In this document: positions 1 to 7,350 of the stretch, in pieces | How the letters are laid out: each line of letters starts with the position of its first letter | How positions within the stretch are numbered: the stretch's first letter is position 1 | Source of the DNA: an uncultured Actinomycetes bacterium | Lineage (GTDB): Bacteria; Actinomycetota; Actinomycetes; Nanopelagicales; Nanopelagicaceae | Length of the DNA: 11,049 nucleotides | Reading direction: 5' to 3' | NCBI GenBank assembly: GCA_903865885.1 | Contig: CAIPLJ010000123.1 | Span: 1-11,049, forward strand | Position numbers and translations under genes: made by a program | Notes under the pieces: generated by a model | The model's database searches: none | Seen by the model: the letters and a program-made list of their open reading frames with translations, nothing else | What the model was told of the DNA's origin: nothing

Positions 1-71
1 ATTGCGCTTTTAAGGCGCTGGCTCGCATCAAGCGGGTTCCCCAGTGGAGTCGCTGCAAGAACTAGGGCCAT
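1..71 (-). CDS. rsmI: RsmI, 16S rRNA (cytidine-1402-2'-O)-methyltransferase, N-terminal fragment
   Basis: Only the first 23 codons lie in the window; the gene continues past the left edge. The reverse strand from ATG at 71-69 reads MALVLAATPLGNPLDAS and onward, which is the signature N-terminus of RsmI (the ATPxGNxxD loop near the start of the tetrapyrrole-methylase fold). RsmI uses S-adenosylmethionine to 2'-O-methylate C1402 in the decoding centre of 16S rRNA. Its start codon is immediately back to back with the PMT start on the other strand (CAT|ATG). The rsmI-PMT divergent pair is also a known actinobacterial arrangement, as in Mycobacterium tuberculosis (Rv1003/Rv1002c). No Shine-Dalgarno is obvious. 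A GATGAT hexamer at 83-78 on the minus strand sits where the -10 of a leaderless promoter would be, but the match is weak. Confidence 0.85.
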   Translation of the reverse strand, partial: MALVLAATPLGNPLDASQRLKSA

Positions 72-1367
72 ATGCGAATCATCCCATATTCTTCAATCAT
101 GTTTGCAGCGATTGCTCCCGTCGTTATCGCACTCATCTCATTCTTTCTTCGCGTAATTCATCTTGGGCGCATCAATACTTTTATCTTTGATGAGCTCTAC
201 TATGTCGATGGCGCTCGTGATCTTCTCAAATACGGAGTCGAAGTATCGGGTTCAAAACCAGAGTTTGTAGTTCATCCTCCTCTTGGAAAGTGGCTGATTG
301 GATTAGGAATCAAACTCTTCGGAGATAACGGATTCGGCTGGCGCATTACATCTGCTTTGGTTGGTTCGCTCATGATTCTTCTCATCGCTCGCATTGCTCA
401 TCGCCTCTTTAGAAATACCTTTCTTACAGCTCTCGCTAGTGCGCTTATGGCACTCGATGGCTTGGCACTTGTGCACTCTCGTACAGCACTTCTAGATAAC
501 TTCTTAGCTTTCTTTATTCTCCTTGCAACGTATCTCTTTCTTACTCGCAGATATTGGTGGACTGGTATTGCACTGGGTTGTGCTATGGCGACAAAGTGGA
601 GCGCGTTGTATTTTGTGATTGCATTTGGAGCGATTGGTTTATACCGAGCATTTACTCACCACAGTGGTCGCGCACTTATCAAGCCAACACTGCAACGCAT
701 TGCTCAATTTGGATTAATCCCATTAACTGTCTACATCTCATCGTGGATCGGTTGGTTCACAAGTAATCGTGGTTGGGATCGCCAGTACTCATCAAATATA
801 TTTATATCGTTTATCTACTATCACCAGCAAATGTTGGCCTTTCACACAGGGCTTGTGCAGCGACATTCATATCAAGCAAATCCATGGAGCTGGTTGATCA
901 TGGCTCGCCCCACTTCGTTCTACTACGAGACCCCCAAAGGTTGCGGCTCTCAAAGTTGCTCACAGGAAATACTTGCTCTGGGAACACCAATACTCTGGTG
1001 GCTCGCAACGGCTGCAGTAATTGTTGTCATTGGTTTATGGATACGAAGTGTTGCCGTTAGACGAATGGATCCAGCACTCTCATTGATTGTTACAGGAATG
1101 GCTGCTGGATATCTGCCATGGTTCTTCTTCCAACGCAGAACAGTATTTTCATTTTATGCAATTGCATTCGAACCATTTCTCATTCTTGCACTTGTCTATT
1201 GTGCACGCTCAATCATGAGTAGCTATGGAAAAAGTGGAGAAATAGTAGTTATTTCACTATTGATATTGATAGCAGTCAATTTCATTTACTTCTTGCCACT
1301 TTATCTAGGCGACTTAATTACCTACGATGCTTGGCATGCCAGAATGTGGTTTAGTAACTGGATTTAA
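72..1367 (+). CDS. Polyprenyl-phosphate-mannose--protein mannosyltransferase (PMT family, GT39)
   Basis: Multi-pass membrane glycosyltransferase that transfers mannose from polyprenyl-phosphate-mannose to Ser/Thr of exported proteins, as Rv1002c does in mycobacteria. Family landmarks are in order: a first membrane helix at about 9-30, the acidic D40-E41 pair in FDELYYVDGARD, HPPLGK at 68-73, LDGLALVHSRTALLDN at about 128-143, ATKWS at 173-177, FHTGL then NPWSW at 270-274, and a Cys pair C291/C296 just before GTPILWW, followed by several C-terminal helices. The DE pair is the expected catalytic/metal site in the first extracytoplasmic loop. At 431 residues it is shorter than typical actinobacterial PMTs (about 500), but no hallmark motif is missing. 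The start at 72 directly follows the rsmI start codon, and M10 is an alternative. No Shine-Dalgarno is visible. The stop is 2 bp from the convergent sepX stop, leaving no room for a terminator. Confidence 0.9.
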   Translation: MRIIPYSSIMFAAIAPVVIALISFFLRVIHLGRINTFIFDELYYVDGARDLLKYGVEVSGSKPEFVVHPPLGKWLIGLGIKLFGDNGFGWRITSALVGSLMILLIARIAHRLFRNTFLTALASALMALDGLALVHSRTALLDNFLAFFILLATYLFLTRRYWWTGIALGCAMATKWSALYFVIAFGAIGLYRAFTHHSGRALIKPTLQRIAQFGLIPLTVYISSWIGWFTSNRGWDRQYSSNIFISFIYYHQQMLAFHTGLVQRHSYQANPWSWLIMARPTSFYYETPKGCGSQSCSQEILALGTPILWWLATAAVIVVIGLWIRSVAVRRMDPALSLIVTGMAAGYLPWFFFQRRTVFSFYAIAFEPFLILALVYCARSIMSSYGKSGEIVVISLLILIAVNFIYFLPLYLGDLITYDAWHARMWFSNWI

Positions 1368-1369
1368 AA

Positions 1370-2164
1370 CTATTCGTTAACTGCTCTGATTTCACGCAGT
1401 CTTTCAACTGCCTCATCTGCAAGCTGTTGATCAAATACTTCATCTCGTGAAGGCGCAGCTGCTGCAAGTGCTTCTCGCTCGATTCGTTGTTGTTCTTCAG
1501 ACCATTTGCCTGGTTCAGTTAAATCAATAATGCGCTTTGAGGCAACTGCCTTTGGAGCATTGACATATGTTGGGACAGGAATCTCATTTGGTTGCCATTC
1601 AGCGCGAGATTGCGCAGTGCCTTTAGGTAGAAGAGTTACGCCAGTGAGTTCGCGTTCTGAAAGTGGAACCCAATGATCTTGATTGACGGCAATGTGAGAA
1701 TGTGACTTGGTTGTGAGTACTTCGGACAAGTTGGTATGTGAAACACCTTCAGTTGTACGGTGCAGTTGATCAACACGACGACGTTGGATTCGTTCGCCAT
1801 TTACCTGTCGGCGTACGTGCGCAATATAAATAATTCCTGCAGTCACAGGAATAGCGATTGCGATATATGAGAATGTTTGCATTGCCGCACCTACCGTTGT
1901 GAGAATGAGAGAGGTAAAAATTAAAGTGACGATAATTCTGCGTCGCATTAGTTGTTGCGCCACACGGCCTGCGCGATCGACATCGGTGTAAATAGCTCCG
2001 CTTCCGATAAGCGCTCCTGGCGTTGAACTTGCAACTACACGAAGTGCGCTCTTATAACGTTCGACGCTCTTTCCAGAGAATTCATTCTTATTGTGCACCC
2101 AGCGAGGCAGGAAGTAGGCAACCCACATCCCGATAATTGCTAGATAAATGATTCCTGAAGCCAT
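1370..2164 (-). CDS. sepX: SepX/GlpR family divisome membrane protein
   Basis: 264-residue membrane protein of the actinobacterial SepX/GlpR family. These proteins stabilise the Z-ring in Streptomyces and act as membrane receptor for the gephyrin-like protein Glp in Corynebacterium. The N-terminus (GIIYLAIIGMWVAYFLPRWV) is the family hallmark: helix 3-20 followed by a basic PRW turn. Two further helices lie at about 75-94 and 97-116. The long tail holds a conserved-looking PTYVNAP (198-204) and RIIDLTEPGKW (211-221), then a charged helix to the C-terminus. It is the last gene of the moeA-like, rimJ-like, sepX cluster, 54 bp after the acetyltransferase, next to its predicted partner. No Shine-Dalgarno precedes ATG 2164-2162. 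A TAACCT hexamer at 2179-2174 (minus) could place a start only about 3 nt upstream, so a near-leaderless transcript is possible. Family assignment is confident; the partner role is inferred from known homologues and context. Confidence 0.82.
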   Translation of the reverse strand: MASGIIYLAIIGMWVAYFLPRWVHNKNEFSGKSVERYKSALRVVASSTPGALIGSGAIYTDVDRAGRVAQQLMRRRIIVTLIFTSLILTTVGAAMQTFSYIAIAIPVTAGIIYIAHVRRQVNGERIQRRRVDQLHRTTEGVSHTNLSEVLTTKSHSHIAVNQDHWVPLSERELTGVTLLPKGTAQSRAEWQPNEIPVPTYVNAPKAVASKRIIDLTEPGKWSEEQQRIEREALAAAAPSRDEVFDQQLADEAVERLREIRAVNE

Positions 2165-2182
2165 GATGGGTAAAGGTTAGAG

Positions 2183-2199
2183 GGGTGGCACCGCAACCC
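2183..2199 (-). other. Imperfect GC-rich inverted repeat between rimJ-like gene and sepX
   Basis: In the 54-bp gap, the minus strand reads GGGTTGC-GGT-GCCACCC: seven positions with one mismatch around a 3-nt loop. No T-tract follows, so it is not a convincing terminator. It could be a processing or attenuation hairpin, a protein-binding site, or chance. Confidence 0.25.
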
Positions 2200-2218
2200 T
2201 GTGGATTTCAAGGGGGGT

Positions 2219-2800
2219 TTACTGAATTAATTCATTGTTCTTAACGAAGCAGATGTGATCTCTCCACGCTCCATCAATATGCAGAAATGCTTTGCGCTGG
2301 CCCTCCATGACGAATCCTGCTTTCTCAGCAACTCTGCAGGATGCTGCATTCTCTGGGCGCACATTGATTTCAATGCGATGGAGCCCGAGTTCTGAAAAGC
2401 CAAAGCCAGATATCAACTTCACTGCTTGGGTTGTTAAACCTTTATTGGCAAAGTTGCGGTCTATCCAATAGCCAATGTGTGCACCTCGTAGCGCTCCATA
2501 CATGACTCCGCCCATTGTTACCTGGCCAACGAGGTTTGCACCGCTCCACATAAGGAATGAATATGACCGCCCAGCTCTTGCTTCATGATTCAGTGAGCGA
2601 ACCATCTGGTAAAAAGTTGGACGCTCTGATTGATTTTCATTGGCTGGTGAACCAAAGGGAAGTTGAGGAAGTGTGGCCTCCCATGGAGTGAGCCACTCTT
2701 TATTTTCTGCTCTGACCTGGTTCCACTTATCGCGATCTCGAAAACGCGCAGGGCGCAGAGTTATCTCATCGCTTGCTAAGACGACGGGCCACGTATCCAT
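2219..2800 (-). CDS. RimJ/RimL-type GNAT N-acetyltransferase
   Basis: 193-residue GNAT-fold acetyltransferase of the ribosomal-protein-alanine acetyltransferase (RimJ) group, expected to transfer acetyl from acetyl-CoA to a protein N-terminus; the true substrate is unknown. The family opening is present (ITLRPARFRDRDKW, 13-26), followed by the central strand VGQVTMGGV (91-99). Motif A / acetyl-CoA loop GYWIDRNFANKGLTTQAV is at 110-127, and motif B region NAASCRVAEKAGF (151-163) carries the usual N...S...EK.GF pattern. It sits 9 bp downstream of the moeA-like stop and upstream of sepX, the order seen in other actinobacteria. There is no Shine-Dalgarno before ATG 2800-2798. A TAAAAC hexamer at 2812-2807 overlaps the upstream stop codon at exactly leaderless -10 distance, so an internal leaderless promoter is possible alongside co-transcription. 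Confidence 0.85.
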   Translation of the reverse strand: MDTWPVVLASDEITLRPARFRDRDKWNQVRAENKEWLTPWEATLPQLPFGSPANENQSERPTFYQMVRSLNHEARAGRSYSFLMWSGANLVGQVTMGGVMYGALRGAHIGYWIDRNFANKGLTTQAVKLISGFGFSELGLHRIEINVRPENAASCRVAEKAGFVMEGQRKAFLHIDGAWRDHICFVKNNELIQ

Positions 2801-2809
2801 GGTTATGTT

Positions 2810-3721
2810 TTAAAGGTATCGACGTTCGAGAACAACTACAGTTACTTGTGCGCCCGCTGGAAGATTGGTTTCGCCTTCAGGAACTGCGATAAATGAGTTT
2901 GCATCGGAGAGCGTTGCCTGTTCATCTTGTGATGCAAGCGGCAGTACTGACTTTCCATCTTCACTCAAGATCGCGCGAACATAAGATCGATCACCGCCCG
3001 ATGATGTCAGGGCCTTCTCAAGCTTTGCCTTCACTGATGGCCGGTGAATATTTGCAGTCCCTAACATGGTGCGAATCATGGGGCGGACTAGAAGTTCAAA
3101 GGAGATGTAAGCGGCAATCGGATCGCCTGGAAGAGTGACAACAGGAGTCTTGTCAGGACCGATGACTCCATAGTTATGGCGACCACTTGATTCAATCGCG
3201 ATCTCAACTGTTGTTATCTCGCCAATCTTTTCGAGTGTACGAGTAATCAGATCAAAGGAATCATCATTGCGTTCGCCGCTGATAATGATGAGGTCTGCCC
3301 GAACAAGTTGATCTTCAATCACGCTCTGCAGTTGCGATTCATCATCGGGAATCGAGTGAACGCGATAAGCAACAGCACCAACTTCGCGAACAGCTGTAGT
3401 CAGCAACCATGAATTTGTCTCGTACTCCTCATCTTGCTTGAGAGGTACTCCGGGTTCAACAAGATCAGGTCCTGCGGAGATGACAACAACGCGTGGATGA
3501 GGGCGCGTTGGAAGGTGATCGAGTCCGATGGATGCGGCAAGACCAATCTGCGTTGAGCGGATTCTGCTGCCTGACTTCATGACGAGTCGTTCGCCAGCAA
3601 AAATATCTTCAGCTAGCGTCGCATCATGCGCATCAAGAAGTGGCATATCAAATGGTTCGAGCGGGCGGCACAAATCTAAGAGTGAGGTAAGTACTTCATC
3701 TACACGCACACGTTCTGACAT
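2810..3721 (-). CDS. glp: Gephyrin-like (Glp/MoeA family) protein lacking subdomain II
   Basis: MoeA/gephyrin-E family protein, but only 303 residues against about 400 for the family. The N-terminal segment (VRVDEVL...LEPFDMPLLDAHDATLAEDI, 5-40) joins at about 45-48 straight to GSRIRSTQIGLAASIG (51-66). The missing block normally carries PFDNSAMDGYA and all of subdomain II. The Mo-insertion-like subdomain III is present with altered motifs: ISAGPDLVEPG (81-91) for the usual TGxEL, ETN (101-103) for D(S/T)N, SGERNDDSFD (148-157) for SGGVSxGxxD, and LPGDP (197-201) for LPGNP. Subdomain IV follows to the end. It is therefore unlikely to be an active molybdopterin molybdenumtransferase. With sepX/glpR two genes downstream, a Glp-type divisome scaffold is the better reading, by inference. 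I chose ATG at 3721; an in-frame GTG at 3727 adds two residues. AAGG lies 9 nt before the ATG. Confidence 0.8.
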   Translation of the reverse strand: MSERVRVDEVLTSLLDLCRPLEPFDMPLLDAHDATLAEDIFAGERLVMKSGSRIRSTQIGLAASIGLDHLPTRPHPRVVVISAGPDLVEPGVPLKQDEEYETNSWLLTTAVREVGAVAYRVHSIPDDESQLQSVIEDQLVRADLIIISGERNDDSFDLITRTLEKIGEITTVEIAIESSGRHNYGVIGPDKTPVVTLPGDPIAAYISFELLVRPMIRTMLGTANIHRPSVKAKLEKALTSSGGDRSYVRAILSEDGKSVLPLASQDEQATLSDANSFIAVPEGETNLPAGAQVTVVVLERRYL

Positions 3722-3766
3722 AATCACTAACCTTACTTCCAGACGAGTTACTTCTAGGGGATTTAC
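3719..3766 (+). promoter_or_regulatory. Divergent start region between glp-like gene and 5-FCL gene
   Basis: About 45 bp separate the two starts, so both promoters must overlap the genes. CATAAT at 3719-3724 (plus) is a plausible -10 for the cyclo-ligase and overlaps the glp start codon; its -35 (TTCATC at 3695, 18-bp spacer) is weak. AGGGG at 3756-3760 is a good Shine-Dalgarno, 6 nt before ATG 3767. Confidence 0.35.
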
Positions 3767-4315
3767 ATGGGTATGCGCGAAGAAAAGAGTTCACTTCGCA
3801 CTCGCTACCGCCGAGAACGTAACGAGCGTTACATCGAACATAGTTTTGACTATCTCGCTACTTCACCGGAATTTCTCAAGGCAAGTGTCATCGCAAGTTA
3901 TATGTCCTATGGAGATGAACCCGATACACGTCAACTCAATCTTGCTCTGATCAAAGCCGGAAAAACTCTTCTTCTACCGCGAATTAACGGTGAGGATCTC
4001 GAGTGGGTTCAGTGGAATGGTAGCGAAGCTGAACTTCAGCAGAAGAAGATGATCAGTGAACCAAGTGGACCTGTATTTACCAATCTTTCAACGATTGAAG
4101 TCATTGTTGTTCCTGCGCTTCGTATAGATAGAAGTGGCTATCGATTAGGGCAAGGTGGCGGTTACTACGACCGTGCACTTCCACACCTTTCTGCATGGAG
4201 CATTGGACTTATTCATCCTGATGAAATTTCAGGCGAAGATCTGCCTCGCGAGGATTGGGATATTCCATTACATGCAGCTGCAACACCAGATTTAGTACTT
4301 CGCTTTAGCTCTTAA
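3767..4315 (+). CDS. 5-formyltetrahydrofolate cyclo-ligase (5,10-methenyl-THF synthetase)
   Basis: 182-residue cytoplasmic enzyme (E. coli counterpart ygfA/fau) that converts 5-formyl-THF to 5,10-methenyl-THF with ATP, returning the stored folate to the active one-carbon pool. The family pattern is clear: a basic N-terminus EEKSSLRTRYRRERN for nucleotide/phosphate contact, ASYMSYGDEPDT (43-54), the KAGKTLLLPRI strand, IEVIVVPALRIDRSGYRLGQGGG leading to the signature G128-Q-G-G-G-Y-Y-D-R136, and a C-terminal H(A)AATPD. The length is normal. The start at 3767 is set by AGGGG 6 nt upstream; M3 is less well placed. It diverges from the glp-like gene, as the cyclo-ligase gene does in mycobacteria (there with galU between; galU is absent here). 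The stop directly abuts the convergent acyl-CoA dehydrogenase stop with no spacer. PurU, at the right end of the window, works on the same folate pool. Confidence 0.93.
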   Translation: MGMREEKSSLRTRYRRERNERYIEHSFDYLATSPEFLKASVIASYMSYGDEPDTRQLNLALIKAGKTLLLPRINGEDLEWVQWNGSEAELQQKKMISEPSGPVFTNLSTIEVIVVPALRIDRSGYRLGQGGGYYDRALPHLSAWSIGLIHPDEISGEDLPREDWDIPLHAAATPDLVLRFSS

Positions 4316-5461
4316 CTACGGAAGATTGCGCGCAATAACAATGCGTTGAATCTGATTTGTGCCCTCATAAATCTGAGTCAGCTTTGCATCACGCATCATG
4401 CGTTCGACTGGATAATCAGATACATAGCCATAACCACCCAAGATTTGTACTGCATCAGTGGTTACCTTCATTGCAACATCTGTCGCATATGTCTTGCTTG
4501 CTGCTGAAAAGAATTTGAGATCTTTATCGCCTCGTTCACTCTTGGCTGCAGCTGCATAAGTAATCTGTCGCGCTGTTTCAACAGCAATTGCCATATCCGC
4601 CAACATAAATTGCACGCCCTGGAAATCAAAGATCTCTTTGCCGAACTGCTTACGCTCGTGTGAATACTTCTTAGCGGTATCGAGCGCACCTTGTGCAATA
4701 CCAAGTGCTTGTGCAGCGATGGTGATGCGAGTGTGATCGAGGGTATCCATTGCAAGTGAGAAACCTTTTCCGACTTCGCTTATACGGCGGTCATCTCCGA
4801 TAGTGACATTATCGAAATACACCTCGCGAGTAGGTGATCCACGAAAACCCATCTTCTTCTCTGGCGCACCGAATGAGACTCCGGGATCTGATTTTTCAAC
4901 AATAAATGCAGTGATGCCTTTAGAGCCAAGTGCCGGGTCGGTCTGTGCGATGACTGTGTAGAACTCTGAAACTCCAGCATTGGAGATCCATTTCTTGCTT
5001 CCATTGATAATCCAGCTCTCGCCTTTGCGCTCTGCCTTAGTTTTCAGTGCTGACGCATCTGAACCTGCTTCAGATTCAGATAAGCAATAAGAGAAACCTT
5101 TGCCTTGAGCAAGTGGTCTTAGCCAACGTTCTTTCTGCTCTGTGCTGCCACTTAAAATCAATGGAAGCGAACCTAATTTATTGACTGCAGGGATAAGTGA
5201 TGAGGAAGCACAGACGCGTGCTACTTCTTCAATGATGATGCATGTCGCCAGTGCATCTGCTCCATCGCCACCGAATTCTGTCGGAACATGCGCTGCATAG
5301 AGTCCTGATTTAACGAGAGCATCATGAGCCTCTTGTGGATAGCGATGATCTTCATCTACCGCATGTGCATGTGGCGCTATTTCTTTCTCTGAAAGAGAGC
5401 GAGCACTTTCGCGAAGGTCGTTATATTCAGATGGAAGAGTGAAAATATCTTCGAGACTCAT
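4316..5461 (-). CDS. Acyl-CoA dehydrogenase (short/branched-chain type)
   Basis: 381-residue FAD-dependent acyl-CoA dehydrogenase that introduces the alpha-beta double bond into an acyl-CoA and passes electrons to ETF. The N-terminal helical domain includes VPTEFGGDGADALA. The flavin loop YCLSESEAGSDASA is at about 124-137, WIINGSKKWISNAG at about 148-161, and MGFRGSPTREVYFDNV in the beta domain. The C-terminal domain has RKQFGKEIFDFQGVQFMLADM, QILGGYGYVSDYPVERMMRDAK and finally IYEGTNQIQR. E366 in YEGT is in the position of the catalytic base of butyryl-/short-chain enzymes. All expected residues are present. The substrate cannot be told from sequence; butyryl, isobutyryl or 2-methylbutyryl-CoA are likely. 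ATG 5461 overlaps the copD-ctaG stop (ATGA), which suggests translational coupling, and AAAGGA lies about 11 nt upstream inside the preceding gene. The pairing with a copper/oxidase gene is unusual. Confidence 0.93.
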   Translation of the reverse strand: MSLEDIFTLPSEYNDLRESARSLSEKEIAPHAHAVDEDHRYPQEAHDALVKSGLYAAHVPTEFGGDGADALATCIIIEEVARVCASSSLIPAVNKLGSLPLILSGSTEQKERWLRPLAQGKGFSYCLSESEAGSDASALKTKAERKGESWIINGSKKWISNAGVSEFYTVIAQTDPALGSKGITAFIVEKSDPGVSFGAPEKKMGFRGSPTREVYFDNVTIGDDRRISEVGKGFSLAMDTLDHTRITIAAQALGIAQGALDTAKKYSHERKQFGKEIFDFQGVQFMLADMAIAVETARQITYAAAAKSERGDKDLKFFSAASKTYATDVAMKVTTDAVQILGGYGYVSDYPVERMMRDAKLTQIYEGTNQIQRIVIARNLP

Positions 5462-7350
5462 TCTGAAGCATTCCTTTGATCGCGTTGATGTAATTGGTTG
5501 AGATAATTATTGTATTGCGCCAATTCATCAGGCTCACCCATCGCTGCCATGCGCGCTTCATTGCGGTCGATGCGCTTTGCTTCACGACTGTCATCGCGCA
5601 TCCACTGGATAAATGTGGCAATCAGAGCAAGAATTATTGGCACCTCGCCCATCGCCCATGCAATAGAACCAGCTGCATGTTGGTCGGCGAGTAAATCTCC
5701 GAGCCAAGGAGTTTTCAGCGATCCGTAAAAACCACCATCTATCAGAGTTGTTGTTGCAAGTAGTGCGATTGCAAAGAAGGCGTGGATGCTCATTGCTCCA
5801 AAGAGAATCACGATACGGACAAGGTGTGGAACCTTACGAGGATTGGGATCAATTCCAATGATGACGTGGAAGAAGAGAAAACCTGCAAGTATGAAATGAA
5901 TATCCATGAAGAAATGACCTGCATGTGATTGCATCAAATTACCGAATAGGTTGGTGAAGTAAAGTACAAAGAGCGAGCCATCAAAGAGCGCCAAGGCAGT
6001 AAGTGGATTTGTCAGAATAACTGAATAACGTGAATGCAGAAGCGCAATCAGAGTTCCGCGCACTCCGCGTTCGTCATCTGTTCGACCTTGAGGAAGTGTG
6101 CGCAGAGCCAAAGTAATAGGTGCGCCAAGTACCAAGCCGATAGGTGCGAGCATTCCTAAGACCATATGCGCAATCATGTGATATTCAAATGAGAAGAGCG
6201 CATAAACACCAAGACCACCACTTGTTGCAAAATCAATTGCAGCGATGCCACAGGCAAATGCAATGGTTCGACCCACTGGCCAAGAATCTCCACGTTTTTT
6301 AAGAATCCAAACTCCCTTTATGTAGAGAGCAACGAGGGCAATGAGTATCGCGATAACCAATGCATCTGGGTTGTAGAGAAGTAGCAACCTAGAAAGGTTA
6401 GGTGCAGCTGGTGTTGCAACACCAACAACGTTGAGCGCAGCGTTGAATGGTTGGTTCTTTCCTACGGGTGGTTGAGTAGTAGAGAGCCAACTTCCTAAGA
6501 CAGTAACAAGACCCATGATGAGCGCTTCGATAAAAATTACCCGTGAAAGCAAACTCCACCCAGTTTTTTCGCCAGCCTGCAGCGCTTTTCGATTGCGATA
6601 TCCCATAGTGATAAGTACTGCTGTAAGTATTACCTTTGCAATCACAATTTGGGCATACAAAGTTGTCCAAGCAGATGCAAAATCCATTCTTGCCCACGCA
6701 TTTGCGACTCCGCTAGCAACAACACCAATGGCTGCCCACAGCGCTAATTGGCTAAAGCGAGGAAGTGCGATTTTGCGATCTGACTCATCGAGAACAACAA
6801 TCGCAAAGATTCCACCTACCCAGAGAGATAGGGCCACCACGTGGGTAACTAATGAACCAATGGCAAGGGCATGCGAACCACCTGAAGCGCTATGGCTTTG
6901 AAATACAGGTGCGACGAGCGCTGCAAGAGAGAGTCCGAGTAAGACAATGCTTTGTAATACGGTGCGAACAAATGTGAGCGAAATTAATACAACAGCTATA
7001 GCCAGTGTTTGAAAGAGCATGAACTTACCGAGATCGACCTGTGTGACAAATGAACGCAGCGTCGTGGGATCTAGCGCCACACTAATTGTGGTTCCTAATA
7101 TATTTGTGAGGGTGAGAAGTATTTGGAATGCACTTGTAATAAGCCACAGAGCAGCAAATAGTTGACAGCCTCTTCGTAATTTCAGCGCGTTCTCCTGCAG
7201 CTTTCCGTCACTTTCAATGAGCAAGAAGGAGGTCGCAAGCAAAATTCCAATAAGGCTGAAGGCAGCAAAGAATGAAAGTGACTTGTTGAAAGTTCCGAGG
7301 GCACTCAAAACCGGTACAACGTCAGTCAGATATCCTGACAGAGAATTCAT
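5458..7350 (-). CDS. Fused CopD-like / CtaG (caa3-type oxidase assembly) membrane protein
   Basis: 630-residue polytopic membrane protein with two modules. Residues 1-290 form a CopD-like copper-import region with about eight helices. It has H153, H160 and H170 ahead of WVGG (177-180), the histidines usually linked with CopD/YcnJ copper handling. Residues about 325-585 form a CtaG module: FEYHMIAHMVLGMLAPIGLVLGAPITLALR with H391/H395, SHAGHFFMDIHF with H476/H479/H485, GIDPNP (499-504), H523, and a last helix at about 565-583. A charged cytoplasmic tail of about 45 residues ends the protein. CtaG proteins help place CuB in cytochrome c oxidase, and actinobacteria often carry this fusion. It overlaps the copC-like gene upstream and the acyl-CoA dehydrogenase downstream by 4 bp each (ATGA), so the three are probably one transcript. 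No oxidase gene lies in the window. Copper specificity is a family-based inference. Confidence 0.88.
   Translation of the reverse strand: MNSLSGYLTDVVPVLSALGTFNKSLSFFAAFSLIGILLATSFLLIESDGKLQENALKLRRGCQLFAALWLITSAFQILLTLTNILGTTISVALDPTTLRSFVTQVDLGKFMLFQTLAIAVVLISLTFVRTVLQSIVLLGLSLAALVAPVFQSHSASGGSHALAIGSLVTHVVALSLWVGGIFAIVVLDESDRKIALPRFSQLALWAAIGVVASGVANAWARMDFASAWTTLYAQIVIAKVILTAVLITMGYRNRKALQAGEKTGWSLLSRVIFIEALIMGLVTVLGSWLSTTQPPVGKNQPFNAALNVVGVATPAAPNLSRLLLLYNPDALVIAILIALVALYIKGVWILKKRGDSWPVGRTIAFACGIAAIDFATSGGLGVYALFSFEYHMIAHMVLGMLAPIGLVLGAPITLALRTLPQGRTDDERGVRGTLIALLHSRYSVILTNPLTALALFDGSLFVLYFTNLFGNLMQSHAGHFFMDIHFILAGFLFFHVIIGIDPNPRKVPHLVRIVILFGAMSIHAFFAIALLATTTLIDGGFYGSLKTPWLGDLLADQHAAGSIAWAMGEVPIILALIATFIQWMRDDSREAKRIDRNEARMAAMGEPDELAQYNNYLNQLHQRDQRNASE

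Noticed and set aside
554..1060. Two plus-strand ORFs in another frame inside the PMT gene
   Set aside because: PMT motifs run continuously through the region in the main frame, so there is no frameshift and these are shadows.
3528..3950. 140-codon plus-strand ORF across the glp-like start and into the cyclo-ligase gene
   Set aside because: It is antisense to a clear MoeA-family protein and out of frame with the cyclo-ligase. Its Ser/Arg-rich composition is typical of a shadow frame, and it has no recognisable domain.
6515..6901. 128-codon plus-strand ORF opposite the CopD-like region
   Set aside because: It lies fully within the copD-ctaG gene on the other strand. That gene has continuous family similarity and conserved His; the antisense frame has none.
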